The notes: a model not told the origin generated them from the sequence alone. Positions 53,649 to 63,085 are shown, counted from the stretch's first letter. The stretch is DNA of 64,000 nucleotides from Sulfitobacter sp. JL08 (GCF_003352045.1 NZ_CP025815.1:1488001-1552000), one strand, 5' to 3'. Program-made: numbers and translations.

Positions 53649-54871
53649 GCTGTTTCGTCCAGTGTTATGTCGATTTTCCCGGCGTTCCGGGTATCGGGAT
53701 AGGGCAATAGAATACGCCGTTCCGGTAAGGTCTCAACCGGTTTGCGGGTTGTGATCTGCCCGTCCACCCGCATCACCAATGTGCCTTTGACCGCACGGTT
53801 CACCCGCAACTGGAACCCGCGCAACGGCGATGGCCCGCCGGACCCGGCCAGACGCTGGGGCACGCAATAGGCCAACGCGTCGCCGTTCAGCGTGATTGTA
53901 TCTTCAGATGGATCGGGCAGCGGCCGCTGCAGCACTTCAGCCATGATCTGCGCCATGCGCCAGCCCTCGCGCCAGCTCCACCCGGCGGTTTCCACCGCGC
54001 GCAATAGGTTTCCAGCGGCAAAATAATCCGGATCACTGCACCGCCCGTACTGGTCGATCTCGGGGCCGCCACTGGCAGGGTCAATGCGCAGGTGGCTGCG
54101 CTGCAACACGGCGGCATCGGGGCGGAAAGCGCCGCTGACGATCACCCCGTCGCAGGCAATATCGCGCGACCCGCGCGTATCGCGCACCGACACGGATGTG
54201 ACGCGGTCGCGCCCGTGGATGGCCGTGATCTCTGTGCCCAGCAACAGCGGAACGCGCGCCAGTCGCGGAAACAGGGCCGTGGGCCAGCGGGCGGTGGTGC
54301 GCCCATTGGGTTCGATCATGGCGGCGGGGCGGATGCCCAGATGGCGGCATGTCAGGATCGCGGAAAACGACACCAGTTCGGTGCCCAGAATGACAGGCTG
54401 CCGGAACGGGCGCTGGCCATGCAGATAGACCATGCTTTGCAATGTGCCGGTGGTGATCACACCGCCCGGTTTGGTGCCCCCCAGCAGACGCGCAGCCCGC
54501 GATGTTTCGCGTGCACCGGTCGCCAGCAGCACCAGCCGTGGCGCCAGCACCTGTGGCCCGGACGGGCCAGTGACAGATACCGCAGGACCGGGCGCAAGGT
54601 CCGTCACCGTCACCTGTGTGCGGATTTCAACGCCTGCCTCTTGTGCGGTGCGCACCAGATGGCGGGCATAATCGGGGCCTTTCATCATACGCCCGTATTC
54701 ACGCAGCCCGAACGGATAATGGCCGCAATGGCGCGGAATGCCGCCTGCCATTGGCTCGCGTTCCAGCACGATCACGCGGGGCACACCAAGGCGGCGCAAT
54801 GCGGTGGCCGCAGCCAGACCGGACGGGCCGCCGCCCACGATCAGAATGGCGTCCTGCAACGACTCAGCCAT
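53645..54871 (-). CDS. FAD-dependent oxidoreductase, GlpB/HcnB-like partner
   Basis: 408 residues from MAESLQDAILIVGG (a start 21 codons earlier lies within the neighbour). Pyridine-nucleotide-disulfide-reductase fold: FAD loop ILIVGGGPSGLAAATALRR, ATGARE near residue 123, and the late SDPDYFAAGNLLR where the FAD isoalloxazine is gripped. No redox-active CxxC pair. Together with the gene upstream it resembles two-flavoprotein dehydrogenase complexes. The start overlaps its neighbour's stop by 8 bp. Probably passes electrons from the polyol phosphate to the membrane. Confidence 0.8.
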   Translation of the reverse strand: MAESLQDAILIVGGGPSGLAAATALRRLGVPRVIVLEREPMAGGIPRHCGHYPFGLREYGRMMKGPDYARHLVRTAQEAGVEIRTQVTVTDLAPGPAVSVTGPSGPQVLAPRLVLLATGARETSRAARLLGGTKPGGVITTGTLQSMVYLHGQRPFRQPVILGTELVSFSAILTCRHLGIRPAAMIEPNGRTTARWPTALFPRLARVPLLLGTEITAIHGRDRVTSVSVRDTRGSRDIACDGVIVSGAFRPDAAVLQRSHLRIDPASGGPEIDQYGRCSDPDYFAAGNLLRAVETAGWSWREGWRMAQIMAEVLQRPLPDPSEDTITLNGDALAYCVPQRLAGSGGPSPLRGFQLRVNRAVKGTLVMRVDGQITTRKPVETLPERRILLPYPDTRNAGKIDITLDETA

Positions 54872-56264
54872 CGTCAGCACCCGGGATCGGCTGATCCAGC
54901 CGGCCGCGTGTGATGTCGGCCAGTGGCGCAACACAGTAATTGCCCTGACACCGTCCCATCGTCACGCGCGTGCGCCGTTTCAGCCCGGCCAGGCTGGTGG
55001 CACGGAGCGGGCCTGACAATGCGGTTTCGATGTCGCGCCGCGTCACCTTTTCACAATGGCAGATGATGCCGCCGTTGCCGGCACATTGCCAGTCACGCGG
55101 GCCGTCCTCGGCCAGATTGGGCACCTGCGGCCAGTGGGGCGCGGGCAGGGGCGCGCGTTCGATCAGACCGGCGCAAAGCTTGTGCACGTGCCGCGCCGTC
55201 CCAAGTGCGGAACTGAGCCCTGTCGAGCGGATGCCACCGACACTGACATAGGCGCGGTCTGCATGGGCGCTGATCTGGTAATCCTTGAATTCGGTCGCGG
55301 GGCGCAATCCGGCGTAAAGCGCCGTTAACTCATGTGCGGCCAGAGCCGGCAGAATCTCGGCCCCGCGCTGGCGCAGGCTGTCCAGTGTGGCGGGGTCCAG
55401 CGTCGCGGTGTCGCGCGCATCCTGCTCTTCGGCGGTGGGGCCGACCAGCAGATTGCCCCAGATCGTGCGGCACACCACAATGCCTTTCGTCACTTTGGTG
55501 GGTACCGGCAGCAGGATATGGCGGGTCAGCGCCGCTGCGGGTTTGTCATAGACCACGAACTGCCCCTTGCGCGGGTGGATCGTGTACGTGTTTTGGCCGA
55601 TCAGCATGGTGTCCACATGATCGCCATAAAGACCGGCGGCATTGATCACCACGCGGCTCCGAACCGCCCCGCGGCTGGTCTCCAGTTGCCAGTGATCCCC
55701 GTGATACGTGCCGCCAGACACGGTGCAGTTGCGCACAACGCGCGCGCCGTTCACCACCGCCTGCATCAGATAGGCATAAGGGGCCGACCATGGATCGACC
55801 AGATATTCGCGCGGCACGCGAAAGCTGGCCCTGACACCCTGCGCCAGTTCCGGTTCCAGTTCACGGGTTTGTGCCGCGCTCAGCGGGGCGATATCCGTGA
55901 CCCCGTTGGCGCGCGCCTGATCCATCAGCGCGGGCAAAGCGGCCTCTTCTGCGTCGTTCCAGGCGATCACGAGCGCACCTGCGCGATCCAGCGACAGGTT
56001 CAGGCGGCGATGGATATCAATATATTCTGCATATCCGTCGGCGACGCATTGCTGTTCCAGCGATCCGCTGGGCGCGTCAAAACCGGTGTGCAAAATGGCG
56101 CTGTTGCCCTTGGATGCGCCATCCAGAATGTCCACCGCTTTTTCCAGCAGCGCCACGTTCCAGCCTTCCAGTGTCAGGCGACGCGCAATGGCGCATCCGA
56201 TCACGCCACCACCAATGATGATCGCATCGTGGCACAGGTCAGGGGCGGGGGCGGTGTCGGGCAT
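54864..56264 (-). CDS. FAD-dependent dehydrogenase with BFD-like [2Fe-2S] domain (GlpA-like)
   Basis: 466 residues. DAO-fold FAD domain (AIIIGGGVIGCAIARRL, then SKGNSAILHTGFDAPSG) plus a C-terminal BFD-like cluster from about 410, with CHCE, then C-x4-C in RCQGNYC, giving four cysteines for a [2Fe-2S] centre. This layout is that of anaerobic-type glycerol-3-phosphate dehydrogenase subunit A and of similar hydroxy-acid dehydrogenases. With the kinase it fits polyol to polyol phosphate to ketose phosphate. First gene of the operon, divergent from the DeoR gene. Confidence 0.83.
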   Translation of the reverse strand: MPDTAPAPDLCHDAIIIGGGVIGCAIARRLTLEGWNVALLEKAVDILDGASKGNSAILHTGFDAPSGSLEQQCVADGYAEYIDIHRRLNLSLDRAGALVIAWNDAEEAALPALMDQARANGVTDIAPLSAAQTRELEPELAQGVRASFRVPREYLVDPWSAPYAYLMQAVVNGARVVRNCTVSGGTYHGDHWQLETSRGAVRSRVVINAAGLYGDHVDTMLIGQNTYTIHPRKGQFVVYDKPAAALTRHILLPVPTKVTKGIVVCRTIWGNLLVGPTAEEQDARDTATLDPATLDSLRQRGAEILPALAAHELTALYAGLRPATEFKDYQISAHADRAYVSVGGIRSTGLSSALGTARHVHKLCAGLIERAPLPAPHWPQVPNLAEDGPRDWQCAGNGGIICHCEKVTRRDIETALSGPLRATSLAGLKRRTRVTMGRCQGNYCVAPLADITRGRLDQPIPGADDG

Positions 56265-56341
56265 GGACAGATTCCATTTGCGCCAAAAGGCAGGCGCGGG
56301 AGTGCCCGAATTCTATGCCACGGAGTGACCGTTCAGTCAAT

Positions 56342-56385
56342 TATTTGCGTTATTCATGACCGAATGATCAAAAAACGCGCAAATA
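56342..56385. promoter_or_regulatory. Inverted repeat between the polyol operon and the DeoR gene
   Basis: TATTTGCG (56342-56349) and CGCAAATA (56378-56385), perfect 8-bp arms with a 28-bp spacer; inside it ATTC (56352-56355) and GAAT (56362-56365). Likely binding region of the adjacent DeoR regulator, covering both divergent promoters. TGAC/GTCA half-sites at 56326-56339 are a second, weaker candidate. Confidence 0.45.
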
Positions 56386-56448
56386 CAGTTGACACACACA
56401 TGGGCCTGCCCGCTAGAGTTGGCACCAGAATTTTGGGGGACGGGCGCA

Positions 56449-57201
56449 ATGACGCCAAAACAACGCCGCACGGAAATTGCCGAAATGGTGGGGCGCACCG
56501 GCCAGATCACGGTCGAGGCGCTTGCTCAGGCGTTTTCCGTATCGCTGGAAACCATCCGCCGCGATCTGGGCAAGCTGGCCGAAACCGGCGCGCTGCAAAA
56601 GATACATGGCGGGGCAAAGCCGTTGCGCCTTCATGCCGAAGGCAGCTTTGACGAGCGGATGGCCGAAGACGCGGGCGCAAAAATGGCGATTTCCGGAAAA
56701 CTGGCGGAACTGATCAAACCCGGCGAAACGATTTTTGTCGATACCGGATCGACCACGCTGATTTGCGCCGAAGATCTGGTCAAGATCGACCGTCTGACGG
56801 TGATCACCAATTCGGTGCGGGTTGCGCAGGTGATTGCGCAGAACGCAACCAATACCGTGTACCTGCTGGGTGGATTGTTTTCCGGCGACAATGCGGAAAC
56901 CGCAGGGCCGATGGTGATCGAACAGATCGGGCGTTTTCGCGCGGATCGTGCGGTTCTGACTGTCGCGGCCTTTGATGTCGATGCGGGCGCGATGGATTCC
57001 GATTTTGACGAGGCTCAGGTGGCACGAGCAATGATCGCCCACGCGCACCAGACTGTCGTTCTGGCCCATGCGTCGAAACTGGGTTTGCGGGCCGCGTTCC
57101 AAATCTGTCGACTTGACGAGGTTGATGTGTTTGTCTGTGATCAGGTGCCCGATCAGGCGGTTGTGTCGGCGCTGGATGCCGCCCAATGTGTGCTGCAATA
57201 A
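56449..57201 (+). CDS. DeoR/GlpR-family transcriptional regulator
   Basis: 250 residues from MTPKQRRTEIAEMV (GGGGGA site; start at 56389 would extend into the operator). N-terminal HTH_DeoR (about 1-57: ITVEALAQAFSVSLETIRRDL) and C-terminal DeoRC sugar-phosphate sensor with GAKMAISGKLAELIKPGETIF, then VDTGSTT and TNSVRV. Senses a phosphorylated sugar or polyol. Most likely represses the divergent kinase/dehydrogenase operon and may also control the TRAP genes 30 bp downstream. Confidence 0.9.
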   Translation: MTPKQRRTEIAEMVGRTGQITVEALAQAFSVSLETIRRDLGKLAETGALQKIHGGAKPLRLHAEGSFDERMAEDAGAKMAISGKLAELIKPGETIFVDTGSTTLICAEDLVKIDRLTVITNSVRVAQVIAQNATNTVYLLGGLFSGDNAETAGPMVIEQIGRFRADRAVLTVAAFDVDAGAMDSDFDEAQVARAMIAHAHQTVVLAHASKLGLRAAFQICRLDEVDVFVCDQVPDQAVVSALDAAQCVLQ

Positions 57202-57231
57202 GGCCGGTTCGAGGTGGAGAGTCCCGACAGA

Positions 57232-57753
57232 ATGAGAAATGCAATCAAGTCCTATGTCACCGTTGTGGATCGTCTGTCCGATTATGTCGGCTATGTCGCG
57301 ATGTACCTGATTTTTGCGATGATCGGCATCCTGTTGCTGGATGCGATCACCCGCAATGTCATCCAGATCCCGCTGCACTGGCCGGTGGAACTGGCCCAGT
57401 TTACGCTGGCGGCCTATTATTTCATGGGCGGTGCCAAGACGCTGAAAGACAACAGCCATGTGCGCATGGACCTGTTTTACGACAATTTGTCGGATCGCGG
57501 CAAGGCGCGGTTGGACGCTATTACAATCAGTTGCCTGCTGTTTTATCTGGTGGTGATGCTGATCGGGTCGATCAGCAGCCTGCAATACGCCATTGATACC
57601 GGCGAGCGGCGGTTTTCCATGTGGAACCCGTCAGTTATTCCGATCAAGGCGCTGATGGTGGCCTGTATCGTGCTGATGATCCTGCAATCCATTTCGCTGT
57701 TCTTCAAATACATGGCCGCTGCCCGGACCGCACCGCAGGGTGATCTTTCATGA
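57232..57753 (+). CDS. TRAP transporter small permease, DctQ family (second system)
   Basis: 173 residues from MRNAIKSYVTVVD (the earlier GTG at 57214 is the ribosome-site region). Four helices; typical LDAITRNVIQIPLHWPVELAQ and the HVRMDLFYD loop. Overlaps the DctM start by 4 bp. Confidence 0.87.
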   Translation: MRNAIKSYVTVVDRLSDYVGYVAMYLIFAMIGILLLDAITRNVIQIPLHWPVELAQFTLAAYYFMGGAKTLKDNSHVRMDLFYDNLSDRGKARLDAITISCLLFYLVVMLIGSISSLQYAIDTGERRFSMWNPSVIPIKALMVACIVLMILQSISLFFKYMAAARTAPQGDLS

Positions 57754-59084
57754 GCTATGAAATGATCGCGACGCTGATGTTTGCGTCAATGATGGTTCTG
57801 CTGATGACGGGGCAGCGGGTGTTTGCGGCCATCGGCTTTGTCGCCGCCGGGGCGGCGCTGCTGCTTTACGGGCAGGGTGGCGTGGAAATGCCGTTCAGTC
57901 AGGCGTTCAAACTGTTCAACTGGTTCCCGATGCTGACCCTGCCGCTGTTCATTTACATGGGCTATGTGCTGTCGGAATCCGGCATTGCCGAAGACCTTTA
58001 TAAAATGCTGCATGTCTGGTTTGGCCGCGTGCGCGGCGGACTGGCGATCGGAACGATTTTCCTGATGGTGATCATTTCCGCGATGAACGGGCTTTCGGTG
58101 GCGGGCATGGCCATCGGGGCCACCATTGCGCTGCCCGAAATGTTGCGCCGCGGCTATGACAAGGTGCTGATTTCCGGCGTTGTGCAAGGCGGATCAAGCC
58201 TTGGTATTCTGGTGCCGCCATCTGTGGTGATGGTTCTTTATGGCATGATCGCGCGCCAGCCGGTCAGCCAGTTGTGGCTGGCGGGGATCATCCCGGGGCT
58301 GATGATGGCGACGATGTTCGTGATCTATGTGATCGTGCGCTGCCGGATCAATCCGGCGTTGGCACCCATAGTGTCAGACGAAGAACTGAACATGCCGCGC
58401 CGCGAAAAGCTGGCGCTGCTGCGGGCAGGCATCATTCCGTTCCTGATCTTTTTCTGCATGACGGGCCTTTTCGTCATGGGCGTGACCAGCCTTGTCGAAA
58501 GCTCGGCTGTGGGGGCCACATCGGCCACTTTGGCCGCTGCATGGAAGCGCCGCCTGTCCTGGAACATGATCCACGAAACTGCGCGCAAGACGCTGGCGAT
58601 TTCCTGCATGTTCCTGTGGCTGATCCTGGCTGCACTGGCCTTTGGCGCGGTGTTTGACGGCATCGGCGCGGTGCGTGCCGTGGAATCGCTGTTCATCACC
58701 CGCTGGGAACTGACGCCCTGGCAGGTGATCATCATGATGCAGATCAGTTTTATCATCATGGGCATGTTTCTGGACGATACCGCGATGCTGGTCATCGTCG
58801 CACCGCTCTACATCCCGCTGGTGAAAACGCTTGATCTGGGCATTGATGGTGCGCTTATCTGGTTTGGGGTGCTCTATACCATGACCTGCCAGATCGCCTA
58901 TATCACGCCGCCCTTCGGCTATAACCTGTTCCTGATGCGGGCGATGGCCCCCAAGGAAATCGGGCTGGTCGATATCTACCGGTCGATCTGGCCGTTTGTT
59001 CTTATGATGGCCACCACCATCGCGCTGGTGATGATCTTTCCACAACTGGCGCTTTGGCTGCCACAGACGTTCCGAGGTTACTGA
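57750..59084 (+). CDS. TRAP transporter large permease, DctM family (second system)
   Basis: 444 residues. About 12 helices; landmarks LFNWFPMLTLPLFIYMG, then GGSSLGILVPPSVVMVLYG, and ITPPFGYNLFLM near the end. Order Q-M-P differs from the first TRAP set (P-Q-M), so the two systems are not recent copies of one another. Confidence 0.92.
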   Translation: MSYEMIATLMFASMMVLLMTGQRVFAAIGFVAAGAALLLYGQGGVEMPFSQAFKLFNWFPMLTLPLFIYMGYVLSESGIAEDLYKMLHVWFGRVRGGLAIGTIFLMVIISAMNGLSVAGMAIGATIALPEMLRRGYDKVLISGVVQGGSSLGILVPPSVVMVLYGMIARQPVSQLWLAGIIPGLMMATMFVIYVIVRCRINPALAPIVSDEELNMPRREKLALLRAGIIPFLIFFCMTGLFVMGVTSLVESSAVGATSATLAAAWKRRLSWNMIHETARKTLAISCMFLWLILAALAFGAVFDGIGAVRAVESLFITRWELTPWQVIIMMQISFIIMGMFLDDTAMLVIVAPLYIPLVKTLDLGIDGALIWFGVLYTMTCQIAYITPPFGYNLFLMRAMAPKEIGLVDIYRSIWPFVLMMATTIALVMIFPQLALWLPQTFRGY

Positions 59085-59148
59085 GCAACCGGAATTCCAC
59101 AGGCCCGTCAAGAGGCCGACCTTTTTTCAACATAGGAGTGTTACAACA

Positions 59149-60234
59149 ATGACTGACAAAACCAAAACGCAATCGCCCTCTGAAAAGATACTCGAAAGCC
59201 GACGCAATTTCATGAAGAACGTGGGGCTTGGTGGCGCTGCGGCTGCAACCACGCTGGCCGCCCCCGCAGCCATCGCCCAGACCGCGCCGATCAAATGGCG
59301 CCTGCAAACCTATTCGGGCGCACCGCTGGGCGCGCATGTGATCAAACCGCAGATTGATGCGTTCAACGCCGCTGCGAACGGTGAAATGGAAATAGAACTC
59401 TATTACGCCGACCAGCTGGTGCCGACATCCGATCTGTTCCGTGCCATGCAGAACGGCACAATTGATGCGGTGCAGTCGGATGACGCGACAATGGCCTCGC
59501 CGGTCGATATTTCGGTCTTTGGCGGTTATTTCCCGTTTGCCACCCGCTACAGTCTCGATGTGCCGGCGCTGTTCAACTATTACGGTCTGAACGAAATCTG
59601 GGCCGAAGCTTATGGCGAAGTCGAAAACGTCACATGGCTGTCCTCGGGTGCCTGGGATCCGCTGCACATTTTTACCAAGGAACCGATCAATTCGCTGGCC
59701 GACATGAGCGGCAAGCGCGTGTTCGGCGTGCCGACAGCAGGCAAGTTCCTGTCGCGTTACGGCCTGATCCCGGTGACCGTGCCATGGGACGATGTCGAAG
59801 TTGCGCTGCAAACCGGCGAACTTGACGGCGTGGCATGGTGCGGCTTTACCGAAGCTTACGAGGTCGGCTGGGCCGATATCTGCAACTACGCCCTGACCAA
59901 CTCTGTCACCGGTGCATGGTTCGGCAGCTATTTTGCCAACACCGAAAGCTGGAACAAGGTGCCGCCGCATCTGCAGCAACTCTATCGCTCGACCATCGAC
60001 CAATCGCATTACTATCGTGATGTCTGGTACTGGGGCGGCGAGGCCAAGTTGCGCGTCGAAGGCGAGAAGATGGAGCTGACATCCATTCCGGCCGATGAAT
60101 GGGCGCAGGTTGTCGCCGATTCCGAAGAGTTCTGGGACGAAATCGCAGCCTCTAGCCCGCGCTCTGCCAAGGTGGTACAGGCGTTCAAGGACTACGCCGC
60201 AACGATGACCAAAGCGGGTTATCCCTACCGTTAA
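59149..60234 (+). CDS. TRAP transporter substrate-binding protein, DctP family (second system), Tat-exported
   Basis: 361 residues. ESRRNFMKNVG followed by a short hydrophobic stretch to PAAIAQ is a twin-arginine signal. Mature domain similar to the TakP / mannitol-chloroaromatic TRAP group, with KWRLQTYSG, GKRVFGVPTAGKFLSRYG where the ligand Arg would sit, and ELDGVAWCGFTEAYEVGW. Tryptophan-rich pocket. TAGGAG site precedes the start. A strong stem-loop follows. Substrate unknown; downstream enzymes point to an amine or amino alcohol. Confidence 0.88.
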   Translation: MTDKTKTQSPSEKILESRRNFMKNVGLGGAAAATTLAAPAAIAQTAPIKWRLQTYSGAPLGAHVIKPQIDAFNAAANGEMEIELYYADQLVPTSDLFRAMQNGTIDAVQSDDATMASPVDISVFGGYFPFATRYSLDVPALFNYYGLNEIWAEAYGEVENVTWLSSGAWDPLHIFTKEPINSLADMSGKRVFGVPTAGKFLSRYGLIPVTVPWDDVEVALQTGELDGVAWCGFTEAYEVGWADICNYALTNSVTGAWFGSYFANTESWNKVPPHLQQLYRSTIDQSHYYRDVWYWGGEAKLRVEGEKMELTSIPADEWAQVVADSEEFWDEIAASSPRSAKVVQAFKDYAATMTKAGYPYR

Positions 60235-60246
60235 TTTGACATTCCG

Positions 60247-60275
60247 ACCGGGGCGGCAGATTTGCCCGCCCCGGT
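60247..60275 (+). terminator. Stem-loop after the second TRAP binding-protein gene
   Basis: ACCGGGGCGG / CCGCCCCGGT, 10-bp perfect stem, 9-base loop, 12 bp after the stop; a smaller GGCCC/GGGCC hairpin follows at 60285-60300. No T run. Lies between the transport and enzyme genes. Confidence 0.65.
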
Positions 60276-60317
60276 TGCCACACCGGCCCTTCTGCGGGCC
60301 ATCGAAAGACGTGAAAC

Positions 60318-61682
60318 ATGCCTGCCAACCTTACCTTTGATGAACTCCGAGTTGCCTTTGAAGCCGGCGAGATTGATACCGTTCTGACCTGCATCGTCGA
60401 TATGCAGGGCCGCCTGATGGGCAAACGGTTCCACGCCGCGCATTTTATCAATGGCGGTCACAGCGAAACCCACGGCTGCAACTATCTGCTGGCCACCGAT
60501 CTGGAAATGGAAACGGTGCAGGGCTACAAGGCCACCAGCTGGGAAGCAGGGTACGGCGATTACGTGCACAAGCCCGATCTGAGCACCTTGCGCATGGTGC
60601 CATGGTTGCCCGGCACGGCGATGGTGATGTGCGATCTGCTGGATCACCACACGCACGAAGAAGTCCCTCATGCGCCCCGCGCGGTTCTGAAGCGCCAGAT
60701 CGCGCGCGCCCGCGCCATGGGTTTTGAACCGATGATGGCGACCGAGCTGGAGTTTTTCCTGTTCGAACAAAGCTTTGATGCGTTGAATGACGGCAATTAT
60801 CAGGGCCTGCAAACGCTGGGCCGCTACAACACCGATTACGCGATTTTCGGCACCACCAAAGAAGAAGGGGTCATGCGCGACATTCGCAATGGTCTGTATG
60901 GCGCCGGCATCCCTGTCGAAAACTCGAAAGGAGAGGCAGAGGCCGGACAGGAAGAGGTGAACATCAAGTATTCGGACGCGCTGGACACGGCCGACATGCA
61001 TACGATCACCAAAAATGCCTGCAAGGAAATCGCCTTTCAGCACGGACGTGCCCTGACCTTCATGGCAAAATACGCGACCGAACGCGCCGGATCATCCAGC
61101 CACATCCACCAATCCCTGTGGTCGGATGGCAAACCCGCGTTTCTGGATGAAAGCGCGGAATACGGTATGTCGGCCACCATGCGCCATTACGTGGCCGGTT
61201 TGCTGGCCCATGCCGAAGAAACCACCTATTTTCTCGCGCCCTATATCAACAGCTACAAACGCTTTACCGAAGGATTGTTCGCGCCAACCAAGGCCGTCTG
61301 GTCGATGGACAACCGCACCGCGGGCTACCGTGTCTGCGGTGATGGCACCAAGGGCATCCGCATCGAATGCCGTGTCGGTGGGGCCGATCTGAACCCCTAT
61401 CTGGCCCTTGCGGCGCAGCTGGCAGCCGGTCTGAACGGGATCGAACAGAAGATGGAACTGGAGCCGGAGATATCGGGCGATGTCTATCGTGCCGGTCAGG
61501 CGCGCGACATTCCCAAGACGCTGGGGGCGGCGGCGGCGGCGATGCATCAGTCGAAAATGCTGCGCGCCGCGCTGGGCGATGATGTGATCGATCACTATCA
61601 CCGCGCGGCCACTTGGGAAATCGAAGTACACAACCGCACCGTCACCGACTGGGATATAAAACGCGGATTCGAACGGGCGTAA
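60318..61682 (+). CDS. Glutamine-synthetase-family ligase (probable gamma-glutamyl-amine synthetase)
   Basis: 454 residues. GS fold: N-terminal beta-grasp (about 15-110) and catalytic domain. Metal and ATP residues are kept in ATELEFFLFE (about 140-149), HIHQSLWSDGKPAF and NSYKRFTEGLFAP, and MDNRTAGYRV supplies the substrate Arg. It lacks the adenylylation tyrosine context of GlnA, and the context is catabolic, so it probably joins glutamate to an amine (as PuuA, IpuC or GmaS do) rather than making glutamine. Followed within 17 bp by an aldehyde dehydrogenase. Confidence 0.83.
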   Translation: MPANLTFDELRVAFEAGEIDTVLTCIVDMQGRLMGKRFHAAHFINGGHSETHGCNYLLATDLEMETVQGYKATSWEAGYGDYVHKPDLSTLRMVPWLPGTAMVMCDLLDHHTHEEVPHAPRAVLKRQIARARAMGFEPMMATELEFFLFEQSFDALNDGNYQGLQTLGRYNTDYAIFGTTKEEGVMRDIRNGLYGAGIPVENSKGEAEAGQEEVNIKYSDALDTADMHTITKNACKEIAFQHGRALTFMAKYATERAGSSSHIHQSLWSDGKPAFLDESAEYGMSATMRHYVAGLLAHAEETTYFLAPYINSYKRFTEGLFAPTKAVWSMDNRTAGYRVCGDGTKGIRIECRVGGADLNPYLALAAQLAAGLNGIEQKMELEPEISGDVYRAGQARDIPKTLGAAAAAMHQSKMLRAALGDDVIDHYHRAATWEIEVHNRTVTDWDIKRGFERA

Positions 61683-61699
61683 ACCGCCGGAGGACAAAC

Positions 61700-63085
61700 A
61701 TGACAACAATCAAACTTACATCGCCCGTAGACGGGAGCATTTATGCCGAGCGCACGGCGCTGAGCGTTGATCAGGCGCACGCCGCCGCAGCGCGTGCCAA
61801 GGCTGCCCAAAAAGACTGGGCGGCGCGCCCGCTGGCCGACCGGATGGCGCTGGTTCAGGCCGGAGTGGCCGAACTGAACAAGATGTCGGACCGGATGGTG
61901 CAGGAAATCGCATGGCAGATGGGCCGCCCTACACGCTATGGCGGTGAATTCGGCGGTATGAACGAACGCAGCGAATACATGCTGTCGATCGCGCCAGAAG
62001 CGCTGGCCCCGATGATCGTGGAAGACAGCGACAAGATGGATCGCCGGATCGAACGCGATCCGCACGGCGTCATTCTGGTAATTGCACCGTGGAACTATCC
62101 CTACATGACGGCGATGAACACCATCGTGCCGGCGCTGATCGCCGGCAACGCCGTGATGCTGAAACATGCCAGCCAGACGCTGCTGGTGGGTGAAATGATT
62201 GCCGAGGCGATGCATGCTGGCGGCATTCCTGCCGATGTTTTCCAGAATGTGGTTCTTGATCATGCGGGCACGGAATCCCTGATTGCGGCGCGCTGTTTCG
62301 GCTTTGTGAACTTTACCGGTTCGGTCGGTGGCGGTCGCGCGATTGAAAAGGCGGCGGCCGGCACGTTCACGTCGCTGGGGCTGGAACTGGGCGGCAAAGA
62401 CCCCGCCTATGTCATGGAAGATGCCGATCTGGACTGGGCCGTTGATGTGCTTATGGACGGCGCGATGTTCAATGCGGGGCAATGCTGCTGCGGGATCGAA
62501 CGGATTTACGTACATGACAGCCTTTATGACGCGTTTGTCGAAAAGGCCGTGGCGTGGGTGAAGGCCTTGAAACTGGGCAATCCCTTTGATGCCGAAACCA
62601 CGCTTGGCCCGATGGCCAATGCCCGCTTTGCGGCCACCGTGCGCGATCAGGTTGCCGAAGCGGTGGCCGCCGGGGCCAAGGCGATGATTGATCCGGCGCT
62701 GTTTCCCGCAGATGACGGAGGCGCGTATCTTGCGCCGCAAATCCTGACCAATGTGGATCATTCGATGCGGGTGATGATGGAGGAATCATTTGGCCCTGTC
62801 GTTGGCATCATGCCGGTGAAGGACGACGCGCAAGCGCTTGAATTGATGAATGATTCGCCATACGGACTGACGGCTTCGCTGTGGACCGGCGATGTGGATC
62901 GTGCCTTTGAAATCGGGCGGCAGATCGAAACCGGCACCGTGTTTCTGAACCGGGCCGATTACCTTGATCCGGCAATCTGCTGGACCGGCTGCAAGGACAC
63001 GGGGCGCGGTGGCGCGCTGTCTGTTCTGGGCTATCACGCGGTCACGCGCCCCAAATCCTATCACCTGCGAAAGGTCAAATCATGA
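61700..63085 (+). CDS. NAD(P)-dependent aldehyde dehydrogenase (second)
   Basis: 461 residues from MTTIKLTSPVDG (CGGAGGA site; an in-frame TTG start at 61613 overlaps the ligase and is rejected). Asn at APWNYPYM (132), Glu229 in LELGGKDP, catalytic Cys263 within the unusual CCC of AGQCCCGIERIY. Probably oxidises a gamma-glutamyl-aminoaldehyde or similar aldehyde. Stop overlaps the ADH start by ATGA. Confidence 0.9.
   Translation: MTTIKLTSPVDGSIYAERTALSVDQAHAAAARAKAAQKDWAARPLADRMALVQAGVAELNKMSDRMVQEIAWQMGRPTRYGGEFGGMNERSEYMLSIAPEALAPMIVEDSDKMDRRIERDPHGVILVIAPWNYPYMTAMNTIVPALIAGNAVMLKHASQTLLVGEMIAEAMHAGGIPADVFQNVVLDHAGTESLIAARCFGFVNFTGSVGGGRAIEKAAAGTFTSLGLELGGKDPAYVMEDADLDWAVDVLMDGAMFNAGQCCCGIERIYVHDSLYDAFVEKAVAWVKALKLGNPFDAETTLGPMANARFAATVRDQVAEAVAAGAKAMIDPALFPADDGGAYLAPQILTNVDHSMRVMMEESFGPVVGIMPVKDDAQALELMNDSPYGLTASLWTGDVDRAFEIGRQIETGTVFLNRADYLDPAICWTGCKDTGRGGALSVLGYHAVTRPKSYHLRKVKS

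Noticed and set aside
17249-60275. Stem-loops as a dispersed repeat family (REP-like) or CRISPR
   Set aside because: The five stems have unrelated sequences and are single copies, so they share structure and position but are not a repeat element.
60318-61682. Housekeeping glutamine synthetase glnA
   Set aside because: No glnB neighbour, no adenylylation-site context, and it lies between a TRAP transporter and dehydrogenases.
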